Positions 51,640 through 64,000 of a DNA stretch of 64,000 nt are shown one piece after another; the stretch's first letter is position 1, and the number at the start of each line of letters is the position of its first letter. The stretch covers positions 13,089,520 to 13,153,519 of the forward strand of contig OU744449.1 in assembly GCA_916610825.1 (NCBI GenBank), in the 5' to 3' direction. The notes under the pieces were generated by a model. The model did no database searches. It saw nothing but the letters and a program-made list of their open reading frames with translations, and was not told the origin of the DNA. A program made the position numbers and the translations under genes. This DNA is from Haliclystus octoradiatus. Lineage: Eukaryota; Cnidaria; Staurozoa; Stauromedusae; Haliclystidae.

Positions 51640-53117
51640 TTTCCTTCAAATTGCACATAAAAGAATTTACATTTGGAGAGTCTATCATAAGTATATACTG
51701 ATAAAACAAGTTTGATTGTTGAGTTCGTAAGACGAACAAGTAGAATCATGTTAGTGTAGATAATAATGTTGTCGACTTGCTACAGTGGATTGGATTACTT
51801 GAATTGGTAAGCTGCTAATTTGAACCTTTCCTCGTTAAATGTTAGACCAGATGCGAAATATGAAGAAAGAGGGAAATAGAAAAGTTCTGACGATTGATAG
51901 GAAAAAAGGCATTTTATAAAATGTTGTAGAAAAGATACAAGGAAAAATTGAAGATAAAGAAATACCAAAAAGAAGAACCGGAAGAAGAATGAACCTTTTA
52001 ATGATTTCACTAAAGTGAATTTAGTTTAGATTCGCGCAATTTCGATTCAATTCAATTGAATAACTTTATTCGAGTGTCAATGACAAAAACGAAAGAGAAT
52101 GAAATACCAAGAATAAAAGCAACAACAAACAAAGAGATAGATTGAGTTGGAAAGAACATGGAGAAGGTATGAACGTAAACGGGAAAGTAGAGGAAGAAGA
52201 AAAGGGAGAAATGTGGAGAATTTCTAAAACCAAAAAGTGATGGAAGATCTGTGCAGATAAAAATTGCATAATAATTAATTAAAATATAACTTGAAAAACA
52301 GGGGCAAGTCGATTGAGAAGGATGGTCAATATTAGACAACTTTGGTAGGATATTTTATTCCATGGGAAATGCAACAAAGTACCATAAGAAAAGTAGTTGA
52401 GTAAATTTCTTTGAAAACTGTAAAAACGAACAACAACTGAGGATGATCGACCAAAAATACTTAGTCTTTCAAAACCAATAAATGAATATCAAATACATCA
52501 ATGAAAATAGCGACAGTGGACAGCTAGTTTAAGGTAAGTTGGAATTGTAGCGGAGAAGTTCTGTAAGAAGAGAAATCATAAACGATGATAAGGTAAATCT
52601 CATTAGAATGATTTAAAGAATGAGATAATTAAATACCAAATATAAAGAAGAGAAACTAGAGGTGATTGGTATGAAAACGGATCATTGTAAGAACATAAAA
52701 CTCTGACGATAATTAAACAAGATCGGAGGTTTTACTGTTTATAATTTGTAACTTGAAGTTGCAAACCTTTGTAGATGATATAAAACCATATAAAATTATG
52801 CAACAAAATAAACAAAGCAGTAGGGATTCTCTAACGACAATTTTTCTGCAATCAAGTAAAAAAACTGCACTGCTGTTAGCCAATAAGAATCTGGTATTGC
52901 CTTTCCTGTATAATTCCCGATGTTTTCAATGACGGTTAGCGACACAACCTACTTTATAGTGATTGGCAAAAACATTTTTATGTCATTTATGATATCATCC
53001 TTGGATCTACAAGATGTTCTTTGATAAATGATGATGAATAACCGAAACGTTTTCGCAAATGCTTGTTTAAATTTTGGTCGCCTAAGATTCACTTCGATAT
53101 GTTTTACAAGTGAACTG
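51640..53117. repeat. Long-distance duplicated block, copy 1 (+10996 bp)
   Basis: This stretch matches 62636-64000 at an offset of about 10996 bp. Rare variants common to both are CATTTGGAGAGTC, GAACCTTTTAATG, TTTATTCGAGTGTC, GATAAGGTAAATCTC and CTGGTATTGCCTTTCC. One visible difference is GAAAACTGTAAAAACG here against GAAAACAGTAAAAACG in the other copy. The window ends about 115 bp before the point equivalent to the 199-bp insertion, so whether the second copy also carries that insertion cannot be seen. Confidence 0.7.
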
Positions 53118-53121
53118 TTAA
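53118..53121. other. TTAA target duplication, left of MITE
   Basis: Left copy of TTAA. The uninterrupted monomer reads GAACTGTTAAATCATTTT at this point. Confidence 0.88.
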
Positions 53122-53320
53122 AGGGGCAAAATTGACCGGCGACCGCTGCGAGATCAATTTGAATTTATGTTTAGCGTAATTCAACCGTCTCGCTTTGAAA
53201 CTATTGTTATACCCAAGCCTAATTTGTAATAAATTCATGTCAACAATAATCATTGTGCTATAAATAATAAACATGCACGTGATCCTAAGTGCGTAGTGCC
53301 TGCCGGTCATTTTTGCTCCT
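53122..53320. mobile_element. 199-bp MITE with TTAA duplication (piggyBac-type)
   Basis: The sequence is absent from all other monomers and accounts exactly for the long spacing here (2002 = 1799 + 199 + 4). It begins AGGGGCAAAATTGACCGGC and ends GCCGGTCATTTTTGCTCCT. These are imperfect 19-bp terminal inverted repeats matching at 17 positions. TTAA flanks both sides, while the uninterrupted monomer has a single TTAA. Duplication of TTAA is the hallmark of piggyBac-superfamily transposition. The element is too short to encode a transposase, so it must have been moved in trans. Internally, TGAATTTAT (53160-53168) pairs with ATAAATTCA (53229-53237). The superfamily is inferred from target site and structure, since the termini do not match the typical CCC start exactly. 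Confidence 0.87.
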
Positions 53321-53324
53321 TTAA
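53321..53324. other. TTAA target duplication, right of MITE
   Basis: Right copy of TTAA, followed by ATCATTTT as in the uninterrupted monomer. Removing 53122-53324 recreates the normal sequence with no scar. Confidence 0.88.
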
Positions 53325-56300
53325 ATCATTTTATTAATTAACTATATATCTAATTAGCATACTGCCATTTTTATTCAAGTTCAATCAAAATGTATAGCAA
53401 GGAAGAAATTATAAAAAAATTTACATTTCACGAGCTTATTAGGTCCTATAAAGCCTACAAAGGCAGAACCATGAAATAATATGCTAATCATTTGATGTGT
53501 ACCGAATAATATATGATGAAAACCAGCCCTAACTTCCCTACACGATATCATCGGTTGCAGCCTCTTTTTGATCAGTAATCGAGTCTGAAAACGAAATCTC
53601 ATAACAATGCTATGACGTCACAATCATTATGTCTATACCTATTTCCTTCAAATTGCACATAAAAGAATTTACAGTTGGAGAGTCTATCATAAGTATATAC
53701 TGATAAAACAAGTTTGATTGTTGAGTTCGTAAGACGGACAAGTAGAATCATGTTAGTGTAGATAATAATGTTGTCGACTTGCTACAGTGGATTGGATTAC
53801 TTGAATTGGTAAGCTGCTAATTTGATCCTTTCCTCGTTAAATGTTAGACCAGATGCGAAATATGAAGAAAGAGGGAAATAGAAAAGTTCTGACGATTGAT
53901 AGGAAAAAAGGCATTTTATAAAATGTTGTAGAAAAGATACAAGGAAAAATTGAAGATCAAGAAATACCAAAAAGAAGAACCGGAAGGAGAATGAACCTTT
54001 TAATGATTTCACTAAAGTGAATTTAGTTTAGATTCGCTCAATTTCGATTCAATTCAATTCAATAACTTTATTTGAGTGTCAATGACAAAAACGAAAGAGA
54101 ATGAAATACCAAGAATAAAAGCAACAACAAACAAAGAGATAGATTGAGTTGGAAAGAAGATTTGGAAAGTATGAACGTAAACAGGAAAGTAGAGGAAGAA
54201 GAAAAGGGAGAAATGTGGAGAATTGCAGAAAAGTAAGCAGAGATGGAAGACGTTTGCATATAAAAATGGCATAATAACTAATTAAATATAACTTGAAAAA
54301 CAGGGGTAAGTCGATTGAGAAGGATGGTCAATATTAGACGACTTTGGTAGGATATTTTATTCCATGGGAAATGCAACAAAGTACCATAAGAAAAGTAGTT
54401 GAGTAAATTTCTTTGAAAACAGTAAAAACGAACAACAACTGAAGATGATCGACCCAAAAAACTTAGTCTTTCAAAACCAATAAATGAATATCAAATACAT
54501 CAATGAAAATAGCGACAGTGGACAGCTAGTTTAAGGTACGTTGGAATTGTAGCGGAGAAGTTCTGTAAGAAGAGAAATCATAAACGATGATAAGGTAAGT
54601 CTCATTAGAATGCTTTAAAGAATGAGATAATTAAATACCAAATATAAAGAAGAGAAACTAGAGGTGATTGGTATGAAAGCGGATCATTGTAAGAACATAA
54701 AACTCTGACGATAATAAAACAAGATCGGAGGTTTTACTGTTCATAATTTGTAACTTGAAGTTGCAAGCCTTTGTAGATCATATAAAACCAAATCAAATTA
54801 TGCAACAAAATAAACAAAGCAGTAGGGATTGTCTAACGACAATTTTTCTGCAATCAAGTAAAAACACTGCACTGCTCTTAGCCAATAAGAATCTGGTAAT
54901 TACTTTCCTGTATAATTCCCAATGTTTTCAATGACGGTTAGCGACACAACGTACTGTATAGTGATTGGCAAAAACATTTTTATGTCATTTATGATATCAT
55001 CCTTGGATCTACAAGATGTTCTTTGATAAATGATGATGAATAACCGAAACGTTTTCGCAAATGCTTTTTTAAATTTTGGTCGCCTAAGATTCACTTCGAT
55101 ATGTTTTACAAGTGAACTGTTAAATCATTTTATTAATTAACTATATATCTAATTAGCATACTGCCATTTTTATTCAAGTTCAATCAAAATGTATAGCAAG
55201 GAAGAAATTATAAAAAACTTTACATTTCACGAGCTTATTAGGTCCTATAAAGCCTACAAAGGCAGAACCATGAAATAATATGCTAATCATTTGATGTGTA
55301 CCGAATAAGATATGATGAAAACCAGCCCTAACTTCCCTACACCATATCATCGGTTGCAGCCTCTTTTTGATCAGTAATCGAGTCTGAAAACGAAATCTCA
55401 TAACAATGCTATGACGTCACAATCATTATGTCTATGCCTATTTCCTTCAAATTGCACATAAAAGAATTTACATTTGGAGAGTCTATCATAAGTATATACT
55501 GATAAAACAAGTTTGATTGTTGAGTTCGTAAGACGAACAAGTAGAATCATGTTAGTGTAGATAATAATGTTGTCGACTTGCTACAGTGGATTGGATTACT
55601 TGAATTGGTAAGCTGCTAATTTGAACCTTTCCTCGTTAAATGTTAGACCAGATGCGAAATATGAAGAAAGAGGGAAATAGAAAAGTTCTGACGATTGATA
55701 GGAAAAAAGGCATTTTATAAAATGTTGTAGAAAAGATACAAGGAAAAATTGAAGATAAAGAAATACCAAAAAGAAGAACCGGAAGAAGAATGAACCTTTT
55801 AATGATTTCACTAAAGTGAATTTAGTTTAGATTCGCGCAATTTCGATTCAATTCAATTCAATAACTTTATTTGAGTGTCAATGACAAAAACGAAAGAGAA
55901 TGAAATACCAAGAATAAAAGCAACAACAAACAAAGAGATAGATTGAGTTGGAAAGAAGATTTGGAAAGTATGAACGTAAACAGGAAAGTAGAGGAAGAAG
56001 AAAAGGGAGAAATGTGGAGAATTGCAGAAAAGTAAGCAGAGATGGAAGACGTTTGCATATAAAAATGGCATAATAACTAATTAAATATAACTTGAAAAAC
56101 AGGGGTAAGTCGATTGAGAAGGATGGTCAATATTAGACGACTTTGGTAGGATATTTTATTCCATGGGAAATGCAACAAAGTACCATAAGAAAAGTAGTTG
56201 AGTAAATTTCTTTGAAAACAGTAAAAACGAACAACAACTGAAGATGATCGACCCAAAAAATTAAGTCTTTCAAAACCAATAAATGAATATCAAATACATC

Positions 56301-59300
56301 AATGAAAATAGCGACAGTGGACAGCTAGTTTAAGGTACGTTGGAATTGTAGCGGAGAAGTTCTGTAAGAAGAGAAATCATAAACGATGATAAGGTAAGTC
56401 TCATTAGAATGCTTTAAAGAATGAGATAATTAAATACCAAATATAAAGAAGAGAAACTAGAGGTGATTGGTATGAAAGCGGATCATTGTAAGAACATAAA
56501 ACTCTGACGATAATAAAACAAGATCGGAGGTTTTACTGTTCATAATTTGTAACTTGAAGTTGCAAGCCTTTGTAGATCATATAAAACCAAATCAAATTAT
56601 GCAACAAAATAAACAAAGCAGTAGGGATTGTCTAACGACAATTTTTCTGCAATCAAGTAAAAACACTGCACTGCTCTTAGCCAATAAGAATCTGGTAATT
56701 ACTTTCCTGTATAATTCCCAATGTTTTCAATGACGGTTAGCGACACAACGTACTGTATAGTGATTGGCAAAAACATTTTTATGTCATTTATGATATCATC
56801 CTTGGATCTACAAGATGTTCTTTGATAAATGATGATGAATAACCGAAACGTTTTCGCAAATGCTTTTTTAAATTTTGGTCGCCTAAGATTCACTTCGATA
56901 TGTTTTACAAGTGAACTGTTAAATCATTTTATTAATTAACTATATATCTAATTAGCATACTGCCATTTTTATTCAAGTTCAATCAAAATGTATAGCAAGG
57001 AAGAAATTATAAAAAAATTTACATTTCACGAGCTTATTAGGTCCTATAAAGCCTACAAAGGCAGAACCATGAAATAATATGCTAATCATTTGATGTGTAC
57101 CGAATAAGATATGATGAAAACCAGCCCTAACTTCCCTACACCATATCATCGGTTGCAGCCTCTTTTTGATCAGTAATCGAGTCTGAAAACGAAATCTCAT
57201 AACAATGCTATGACGTCACAATCATTATGTCTATACCTATTTCCTTCAAATTGCACATAAAAGAATTTACAGTTGGAGAGTCTATCATAAGTATATACTG
57301 ATAAAACAAGTTTGATTGTTGAGTTCGTAAGACGAACAAGTAGAATCATGTTAGTGTAGATAATAATGTTGTCGACTTGCTACAGTGGATTGGATTACTT
57401 GAATTGGTAAGCTGCTAATTTGATCATTTCCTCGTTAAATGTTAGACCAGATGCGAAATATGAAGAAAGAGGGAAATAGAAAAGTTCTGACGATTGATAG
57501 GAAAAAAGGCATTTTATAAAATGTTGTAGAAAAGATACAAGGAAAAATTGAAGATAAAGAAATACCAAAAAGAAGAACCGGAAGGAGAATGAACCTTTTA
57601 ATGATTTCACTAAAGTGAATTTAGTTTAGATTCGCGCAATTTCGATTCAATTCAATTCAATAACTTTATTTGAGTGTCAATGACAAAAACGAAAGAGAAT
57701 GAAATACCAAGAATAAAAGCAACAACAAACAAAGAGATAGATTGAGTTGGAAAGAAGATTTGGAAAGTATGAACGTAAACAGGAAAGTAGAGGAAGAAGA
57801 AAAGGGAGAAATGTGGAGAATTTCAAAAACCAAAAAGAGATGGAAGACCTGTGCAGATAAAAATGACATAATAATTAATTAAAATAAAACTTGAAAAACA
57901 GGGGTAAGTCGATTGAGAAGGATGGTCAATATTAGACGACTTTGGTAGGATATTTTATTCCATGGGAAATGCAACAAAGTACCATAAGAAAAGTAGTTGA
58001 GTAAATTTCTTTGAAAACAGTAAAAACGAACAACAACTGAAGATGATCGACCCAAAATACTTAGTCTTTCAAAACCAATAAATGAATATCAAATACATCA
58101 ATGAAAATAGCGACAGTGGACAGCTAGTTTAAGGTAGGTTGGAATTGTAGCGGAGAAGTTCTGTAAGAAGAGAAATCATAAACGATGATAAGGTAAGTCT
58201 TATTAGAATGCTTTAAAGAATGAGATATTTAAATACCAAATATAAAGAAGAGAAACTAGAGGTGATTGGTATGAAAACGGATCATTGTAAGAACATAAAA
58301 CTCTGACGATAATAAAACAAGATCGGAGGTTTTACTGTTCATAATTTGTAACTTGAAGTTGCAAGCCTTTGTAGATCATATAAAACCAAATCAAATTATG
58401 CAACAAAATAAACAAAGCAGTAGGGATTGTCTAACGACAATTTTTCTGCAATCAAGTAAAAACACTGCACTGCTCTTAGCCAATAAGAATCTGGTAATTA
58501 CTTTCCTGTATAATTCCCAATGTTTTCAATGACGGTTAGTGACACAACGTACTGTATAGTGATTGGCAAAAACATTTTTATGTCATTTATGATATCATCC
58601 TTGGATCTACAAGATGTTCTTTGATAAATGATGATGAATAACCGAAACGTTTTCGCAAATGCTTTTTTAAATTTTGGTCGCCTAAGATTCACTTCGATAT
58701 GTTTTACAAGTGAACTGTTAAATCATTTTATTAATTAACTATATATCTAATTAGCATACTGCCATTTTTATTCAAGTTCAATCAAAATGTATAGCAAGGA
58801 AGAAATTATAAAAAAATTTACATTTCACGAGCTTATTAGGTCCTATAAAGCCTACAAAGGCAGAACCATGAAATAATATGCTAATCATTTGATGTGTACC
58901 GAATAAGATATGATGAAAACCAGCCCTAACTTCCCTACACGATATCATCGGTTGCAGCCTCTTTTTGATCAGTAATCGAGTCTGAAAACGAAATCTCATA
59001 ACAATGCTATGACGTCACAATCATTATGTCTATACCTATTTCCTTCAAATTGCACATAAAAGAATTTACAGTTGGAGAGTCTATCATAAGTATATACTGA
59101 TAAAACAAGTTTGATTGTTGAGTTCGTAAGACGAACAAGTAGAATCATGTTAGTGTAGATAATAATGTTGTCGACTTGCTACAGTGGATTGGATTACTTG
59201 AATTGGTAAGCTGCTAATTTGATCATTTCCTCGTTAAATGTTAGACCAGATGCGAAATATGAAGAAAGAGGGAAATAGAAAAGTTCTGACGATTGATAGG

Positions 59301-62300
59301 AAAAAAGGCATTTTATAAAATGTTGTAGAAAAGATACAAGGAAAAATTGAAGATAAAGAAATACCAAAAAGAAGAACCGGAAGGAGAATGAACCTTTTAA
59401 TGATTTCACTAAAGTGAATTTAGTTTAGATTCGCACAATTTCGATTCAATTCAATTCAATAACTTTATTTGAGTGTCAATGACAAAAACGAAAGAGAATG
59501 AAATACCAAGAATAAAAGCAACAACAAACAAAGAGATAGATTGAGTTGGAAAGAAGATTTGGAAAGTATGAACGTAAACAGGAAAGTAGAGGAAGAAGAA
59601 AAGGGAGAAATGTGGAGAATTTCAAAAACCAAAAAGAGATGGAAGACCTGTGCAGATAAAAATGACATAATAATTAATTAAAATAAAACTTGAAAAACAG
59701 GGGTAAGTCGATTGAGAAGGATGGTCAATATTAGACGACTTTGGTAGGATATTTTATTCCATGGGAAATGCAACAAAGTACCATAAGAAAAGTAGTTGAG
59801 TAAATTTCTTTGAAAACAGTAAAAACGAACAACAACTGAAGATGATCGACCCAAAATACTTAGTCTTTCAAAACCAATAAATGAATATCAAATACATCAA
59901 TGAAAATAGCGACAGTGGACAGCTAGTTTAAGGTAGGTTGGAATTGTAGCGGAGAAGTTCTGTAAGAAGAGAAATCATAAACGATGATAAGGTAAGTCTT
60001 ATTAGAATGCTTTAAAGAATGAGATATTTAAATACCAAATATAAAGAAGAGAAACTAGAGGTGATTGGTATGAAAACGGATCATTGTAAGAACATAAAAC
60101 TCTGACGATAATAAAACAAGATCGGAGTTTTTACTGTTCATAATGGGTAACTTGAAATTGCAAACCTTTGTAGATCATATAAAACCAAATCAAATTATGC
60201 AACAAAATAAACAAAGCAGTAGGGATTGTCTAACGACAATTTTTCTGCAATCAAGTAAAAAACTGCACTGCTCTTAGCCAATAAGGATCTGCTAATTACT
60301 TTCCTGTATAATTCCCAATGTTTTCAATGACGGTTAGCGACACAACGTACTGTATAGTGATTGGCGAAAACATTTTTATGTCATTTATGATATCATCCTC
60401 GGATCTATAAGATGATCTTTGATAAATGATGATGAATAACCGAAACGTTTTCGCAAATGCTTGTTTAAATTTTGGTCGCCTAAGATTCACTCTGATATGT
60501 TTTACAAGTGAACTGTTAAATCATTTTATTAATTAACTATACATCTAATTAGCATGCTGCCATTTTTATTCAAGTTCAATCAAAATGTATAGCAAAGAGG
60601 AAATTATAAAAGAATTTACATTTCACGACCTTATTAGGTCCTATAAAGCCTATAAAGGCAGAACCATGAAATAATATGCTAATCATTCGATGTGTACCGA
60701 ATAATATATGATGAAAACCAGCCCTAACTTCCCTACACCATATCATCGGTTGCAGCCTCTTTTTGATCAGTAATCGAGTCTGAAAACGAAATCTCATAAC
60801 AATGCTATGACGTCACAATCATTATGTCTATGCCTATTTCCTTCAAATTGCACATAAAAGAATTTACAGTTGGAGAGTCTATCATAAGTATATACTGATA
60901 AAACAAGTTTGATTGTTGAGTTCGTAAGACGAACAAGTAGAATCATGTTAGTGTAGATAATAATGTTGTCGACTTGCTACAGCGGATTGGATTACTTGAA
61001 TTGGTAAGCTGCTAATTTGAACAATTCTTCGTTAAATGTGATACCAGATGCAAAATATGAAGAAAGAGGGAAATAAAAAAGTTTTGACGGTTGATATGAA
61101 AAAAGGCATTTTATAAATTGTTGTAGAAAAGATACAAGGAAAAATTGAAGATAAAGAAATACCAAAAAGAAGAACCGGAAGAAGAATGAACCTCTTTATG
61201 ATTTCACTGAAGTGAATTTAGTTTAGATTCGCGCAATTTCAATTCAATTCAATTCAATAACTTTTTTTGAGTGTCAATGACAAAAACGAAAGAGAATGAA
61301 ATACCAAGAATAAAAGCAACAACAAATAAAGAGATAGGTTGAGTTGGAAAGAACATGGGGAAAGTATGAACGTAAACGGGAAAGTAGAGGAAGAAGAAAA
61401 GGGAGAAATGTGGAGAATTTCAAAAACCAAAAAGAGATGGAACACCTGTGCAGATAAAAATGACATAATAATTAATTAAAATAAAACTTGAAAAACAGGG
61501 GTAAGTCGATTGAGAAGGATGGTCAATATTACACGACTTTGGTAGGATATTTTATTCCATGGGAAATGCAACAAAGTACCATAAGAAAAGTAGTTGAGTA
61601 AATTTCTTTGAAAACAGTAAAAACGAACAACAACTGAAGATGATCGACCCAAAATACTTAGTCTTTCAAAACCAATAAATGAAGATCAAATACATCAATG
61701 AAAATAGCGACAGTGGACAGCTAGTTTAAGGTAGGTTGGAATTGTTGCGGAGAAGTTCTGTAAGAAGAGAAATCATAAACGATGATAAGGTAAGTCTCAT
61801 TAGAATGCTTTAAAAAATGAGATAATTAAATACCAAATATAAAGAAGAGAAACTAGAGGTGATTGGTATGAAAACGGATCATTGTAAGAACATAAAACTC
61901 TGACGATAATAAAACAAGATCGGAGGTTTTACTGTTCATAATTTGTAACTTGAAGTTGCAAACCTTTGTAGATCATATAAAACCAAATCAAATTATGCAA
62001 CAAAATAAACAAAGCAGTAGGGATTGTCTAACGACAGTTTTTCTGCAATCAAGTAAAAAAACTGCAATGCTCTTAGCCAATAAGAATCTGGTAATTACTT
62101 TCCTGTATAATTCCCAATGTTTTCAATGACGGTTAGCGACACAACGTACTGTATAGTGATTGGCAAAAACATTTTTATGTCATTTATGATATCATCCTCG
62201 GATCTACAAGATGATCTTTGATAAAAGATGATGAATAACCGAAACGTTTTCGCAAATGCTTGTTTAAATTTTGGTCGCCTAAGATTCACTTCGATATGTT

Positions 62301-64000
62301 TTACAAGTGAACTGTTAAATCATTTTATTGATTAACTATACATCTAATTAGCATACTGCCATTTTTATTCAAGTTCAATCAAAATGTATAGCAAAGAAGA
62401 AATTATAAAACAATTTACGTTTCACGAGCTTATTAGGTCCTATAAAGCCTACAAAAGCAGAACAATGAAATAATATGCTAATCATTCGATGTGTACCGAA
62501 TAATATATGATGAAAACCAGCCCTAACTTCCCTACATCATATCATCGGCTGCAGCCTCTTTTTGATCAGTAATCGAGTCTGAAAACGAAATCTCATAACA
62601 ATGCTATGACGTCACAATCATTATGTCTATGCCTATTTCCTTCAAATTGCACATAAAAGAATTTACATTTGGAGAGTCTATCATAAGTATATACTGATAA
62701 AACAAGTTTGATTGTTGAGTTCGTAAGACGAACAAGTAGAATCATGTTAGTGTAGATAATAATGTTGTCGACTTGCTACAGTGGATTGGATTACTTGAAT
62801 TGGTAAGCTGCTAATTTGAACCTTTCCTCGTTAAATGTTAGACCAGATGCGAAATATGAAGAAAGAGGGAAATAGAAAAGTTCTGACGATTGATAGGAAA
62901 AAAGGCATTTTATAAAATGTTGTAGAAAAGATACAAGGAAAAATTGAAGATAAAGAAATACCAAAAAGAAGAACCGGAAGAAGAATGAACCTTTTAATGA
63001 TTTCACTAAAGTGAATTTAGTTTAGATTCGCGCAATTTCGATTCAATTCAATTGAATAACTTTATTCGAGTGTCAATGACAAAAACGAAAGAGAATGAAA
63101 TACCAAGAATAAAAGCAACAACAAACAAAGAGATAGATTGAGTTGGAAAGAACATGGAGAAGGTATGAACGTAAACGGGAAAGTAGAGGAAGAAGAAAAG
63201 GGAGAAATGTGGAGAATTTCTAAAACCAAAAAGTGATGGAAGATCTGTGCAGATAAAAATTGCATAATAATTAATTAAAATATAACTTGAAAAACAGGGG
63301 CAAGTCGATTGAGAAGGATGGTCAATATTAGACAACTTTGGTAGGATATTTTATTCCATGGGAAATGCAACAAAGTACCATAAGAAAAGTAGTTGAGTAA
63401 ATTTCTTTGAAAACAGTAAAAACGAACAACAACTGAGGATGATCGACCAAAAATACTTAGTCTTTCAAAACCAATAAATGAATATCAAATACATCAATGA
63501 AAATAGCGACAGTGGACAGCTAGTTTAAGGTAAGTTGGAATTGTAGCGGAGAAGTTCTGTAAGAAGAGAAATCATAAACGATGATAAGGTAAATCTCATT
63601 AGAATGATTTAAAGAATGAGATAATTAAATACCAAATATAAAGAAGAGAAACTAGAGGTGATTGGTATGAAAACGGATCATTGTAAGAACATAAAACTCT
63701 GACGATAATTAAACAAGATCGGAGGTTTTACTGTTTATAATTTGTAACTTGAAGTTGCAAACCTTTGTAGATGATATAAAACCATATAAAATTATGCAAC
63801 AAAATAAACAAAGCAGTAGGGATTCTCTAACGACAATTTTTCTGCAATCAAGTAAAAAAACTGCACTGCTGTTAGCCAATAAGAATCTGGTATTGCCTTT
63901 CCTGTATAATTCCCGATGTTTTCAATGACGGTTAGCGACACAACCTACTTTATAGTGATTGGCAAAAACATTTTTATGTCATTTATGATATCATCCTTGG

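Larger units (their letters stand above)
50267..60290. repeat. Right-hand satellite subfamily with distinct variants
   Basis: Monomers at 50267, 54068 and 55867 carry a divergent stretch just after the landmark (GGAAAGAAGATTTGG, then AATTGCAGAAAAGTAAGC). Those at 57666 and 59465 share only its first half and then switch to the commoner TTTCAAAAACCAAAAAGAG form. Other marks restricted to this side are AAATGCTTTTTTAAATTT (51.1-58.7 kb) and TTGAACCTTTCCTCG or TTGATCATTTCCTCG (from about 51.8 kb, recurring at 62.8 kb). None of these occurs left of the retrotransposon. This is a locally homogenised subfamily. Confidence 0.75.
45006..64000. repeat. Satellite array, right part (about 1.8-kb monomer)
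   Basis: The same satellite resumes directly after the retrotransposon, in the phase where it was broken. From landmark 37717 to 46668 is 8951 bp; subtracting the 7145-bp element and the 5-bp duplication leaves 1801 bp, a normal monomer. Further landmarks are at 46668, 48466, 50267, 52066, 54068, 55867, 57666, 59465, 61263 and 63062. All spacings are 1798-1801 bp except 52066 to 54068 (2002 bp), where a 199-bp element plus TTAA is inserted. Monomers from about 50.3 kb to 60 kb carry variants not seen on the left, for example a 'GAAAGAAGATTTGG' segment in place of 'GAAAGAACATGG'. The array runs off the right edge. Confidence 0.97.

Noticed and set aside
53104-53310. 68-codon frame across the MITE
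   Set aside because: It begins in satellite sequence, crosses the insertion edge, and has no transposase-like motif. It is a chance frame in a non-coding element.
1-64000. CRISPR array
   Set aside because: The repeats are 1.8 kb, contiguous and without spacers, and the transposon families present are eukaryotic.

Overview
This window is not a gene neighbourhood. It is almost wholly a tandem satellite array with a head-to-tail monomer of about 1.8 kb (1798-1801 bp). It holds about 31.5 copies once two younger insertions are subtracted. The DNA is AT-rich and strongly purine-biased on the + strand. No tRNA, rRNA, CRISPR or ordinary host gene is recognisable. A BEL/Pao-type LTR retrotransposon and a TTAA-flanked inverted-repeat element point to a metazoan nuclear genome, most likely an invertebrate. 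I cannot name the species. Arrays like this are typical of pericentromeric or other heterochromatic DNA, but nothing here proves that location.

Layout: 1-37850 is satellite. 37851-45005 is a full-length BEL/Pao retrotransposon on the minus strand: two 344-bp LTRs differing at three positions, 7145 bp overall, flanked by a 5-bp target duplication, and inserted in a purine-rich stretch of one monomer. 45006-64000 is satellite again and continues the same monomer in the same phase. Within it, 53122-53320 is a 199-bp MITE-like element with 19-bp imperfect terminal inverted repeats and a TTAA duplication, the piggyBac-type signature.

The retrotransposon carries one long gag-pol reading frame in the order Gag, zinc knuckle, aspartic protease, reverse transcriptase, RNase H, integrase, C-terminal pol domain. 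Catalytic residues are visible in each enzyme. The frame is interrupted by two in-frame TGA codons and by no frameshift, so this copy looks young but probably cannot make a complete polyprotein. There is no env-like gene.

The array has a layered internal structure. Neighbouring monomers form larger units (about 3.6, 5.4 and 7.2 kb) that are themselves duplicated. Long-distance duplicated blocks lie about 11, 12.8 and 16.2 kb apart. Different sequence variants dominate the left and right portions, and some right-hand monomers are chimeras of two variants. This is what repeated unequal exchange or gene conversion would leave. The small minus-strand frames that recur in every monomer look like by-products of the repeat, not genes. 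I found no clear new biological system; the points of interest are the array architecture and its two insertions.
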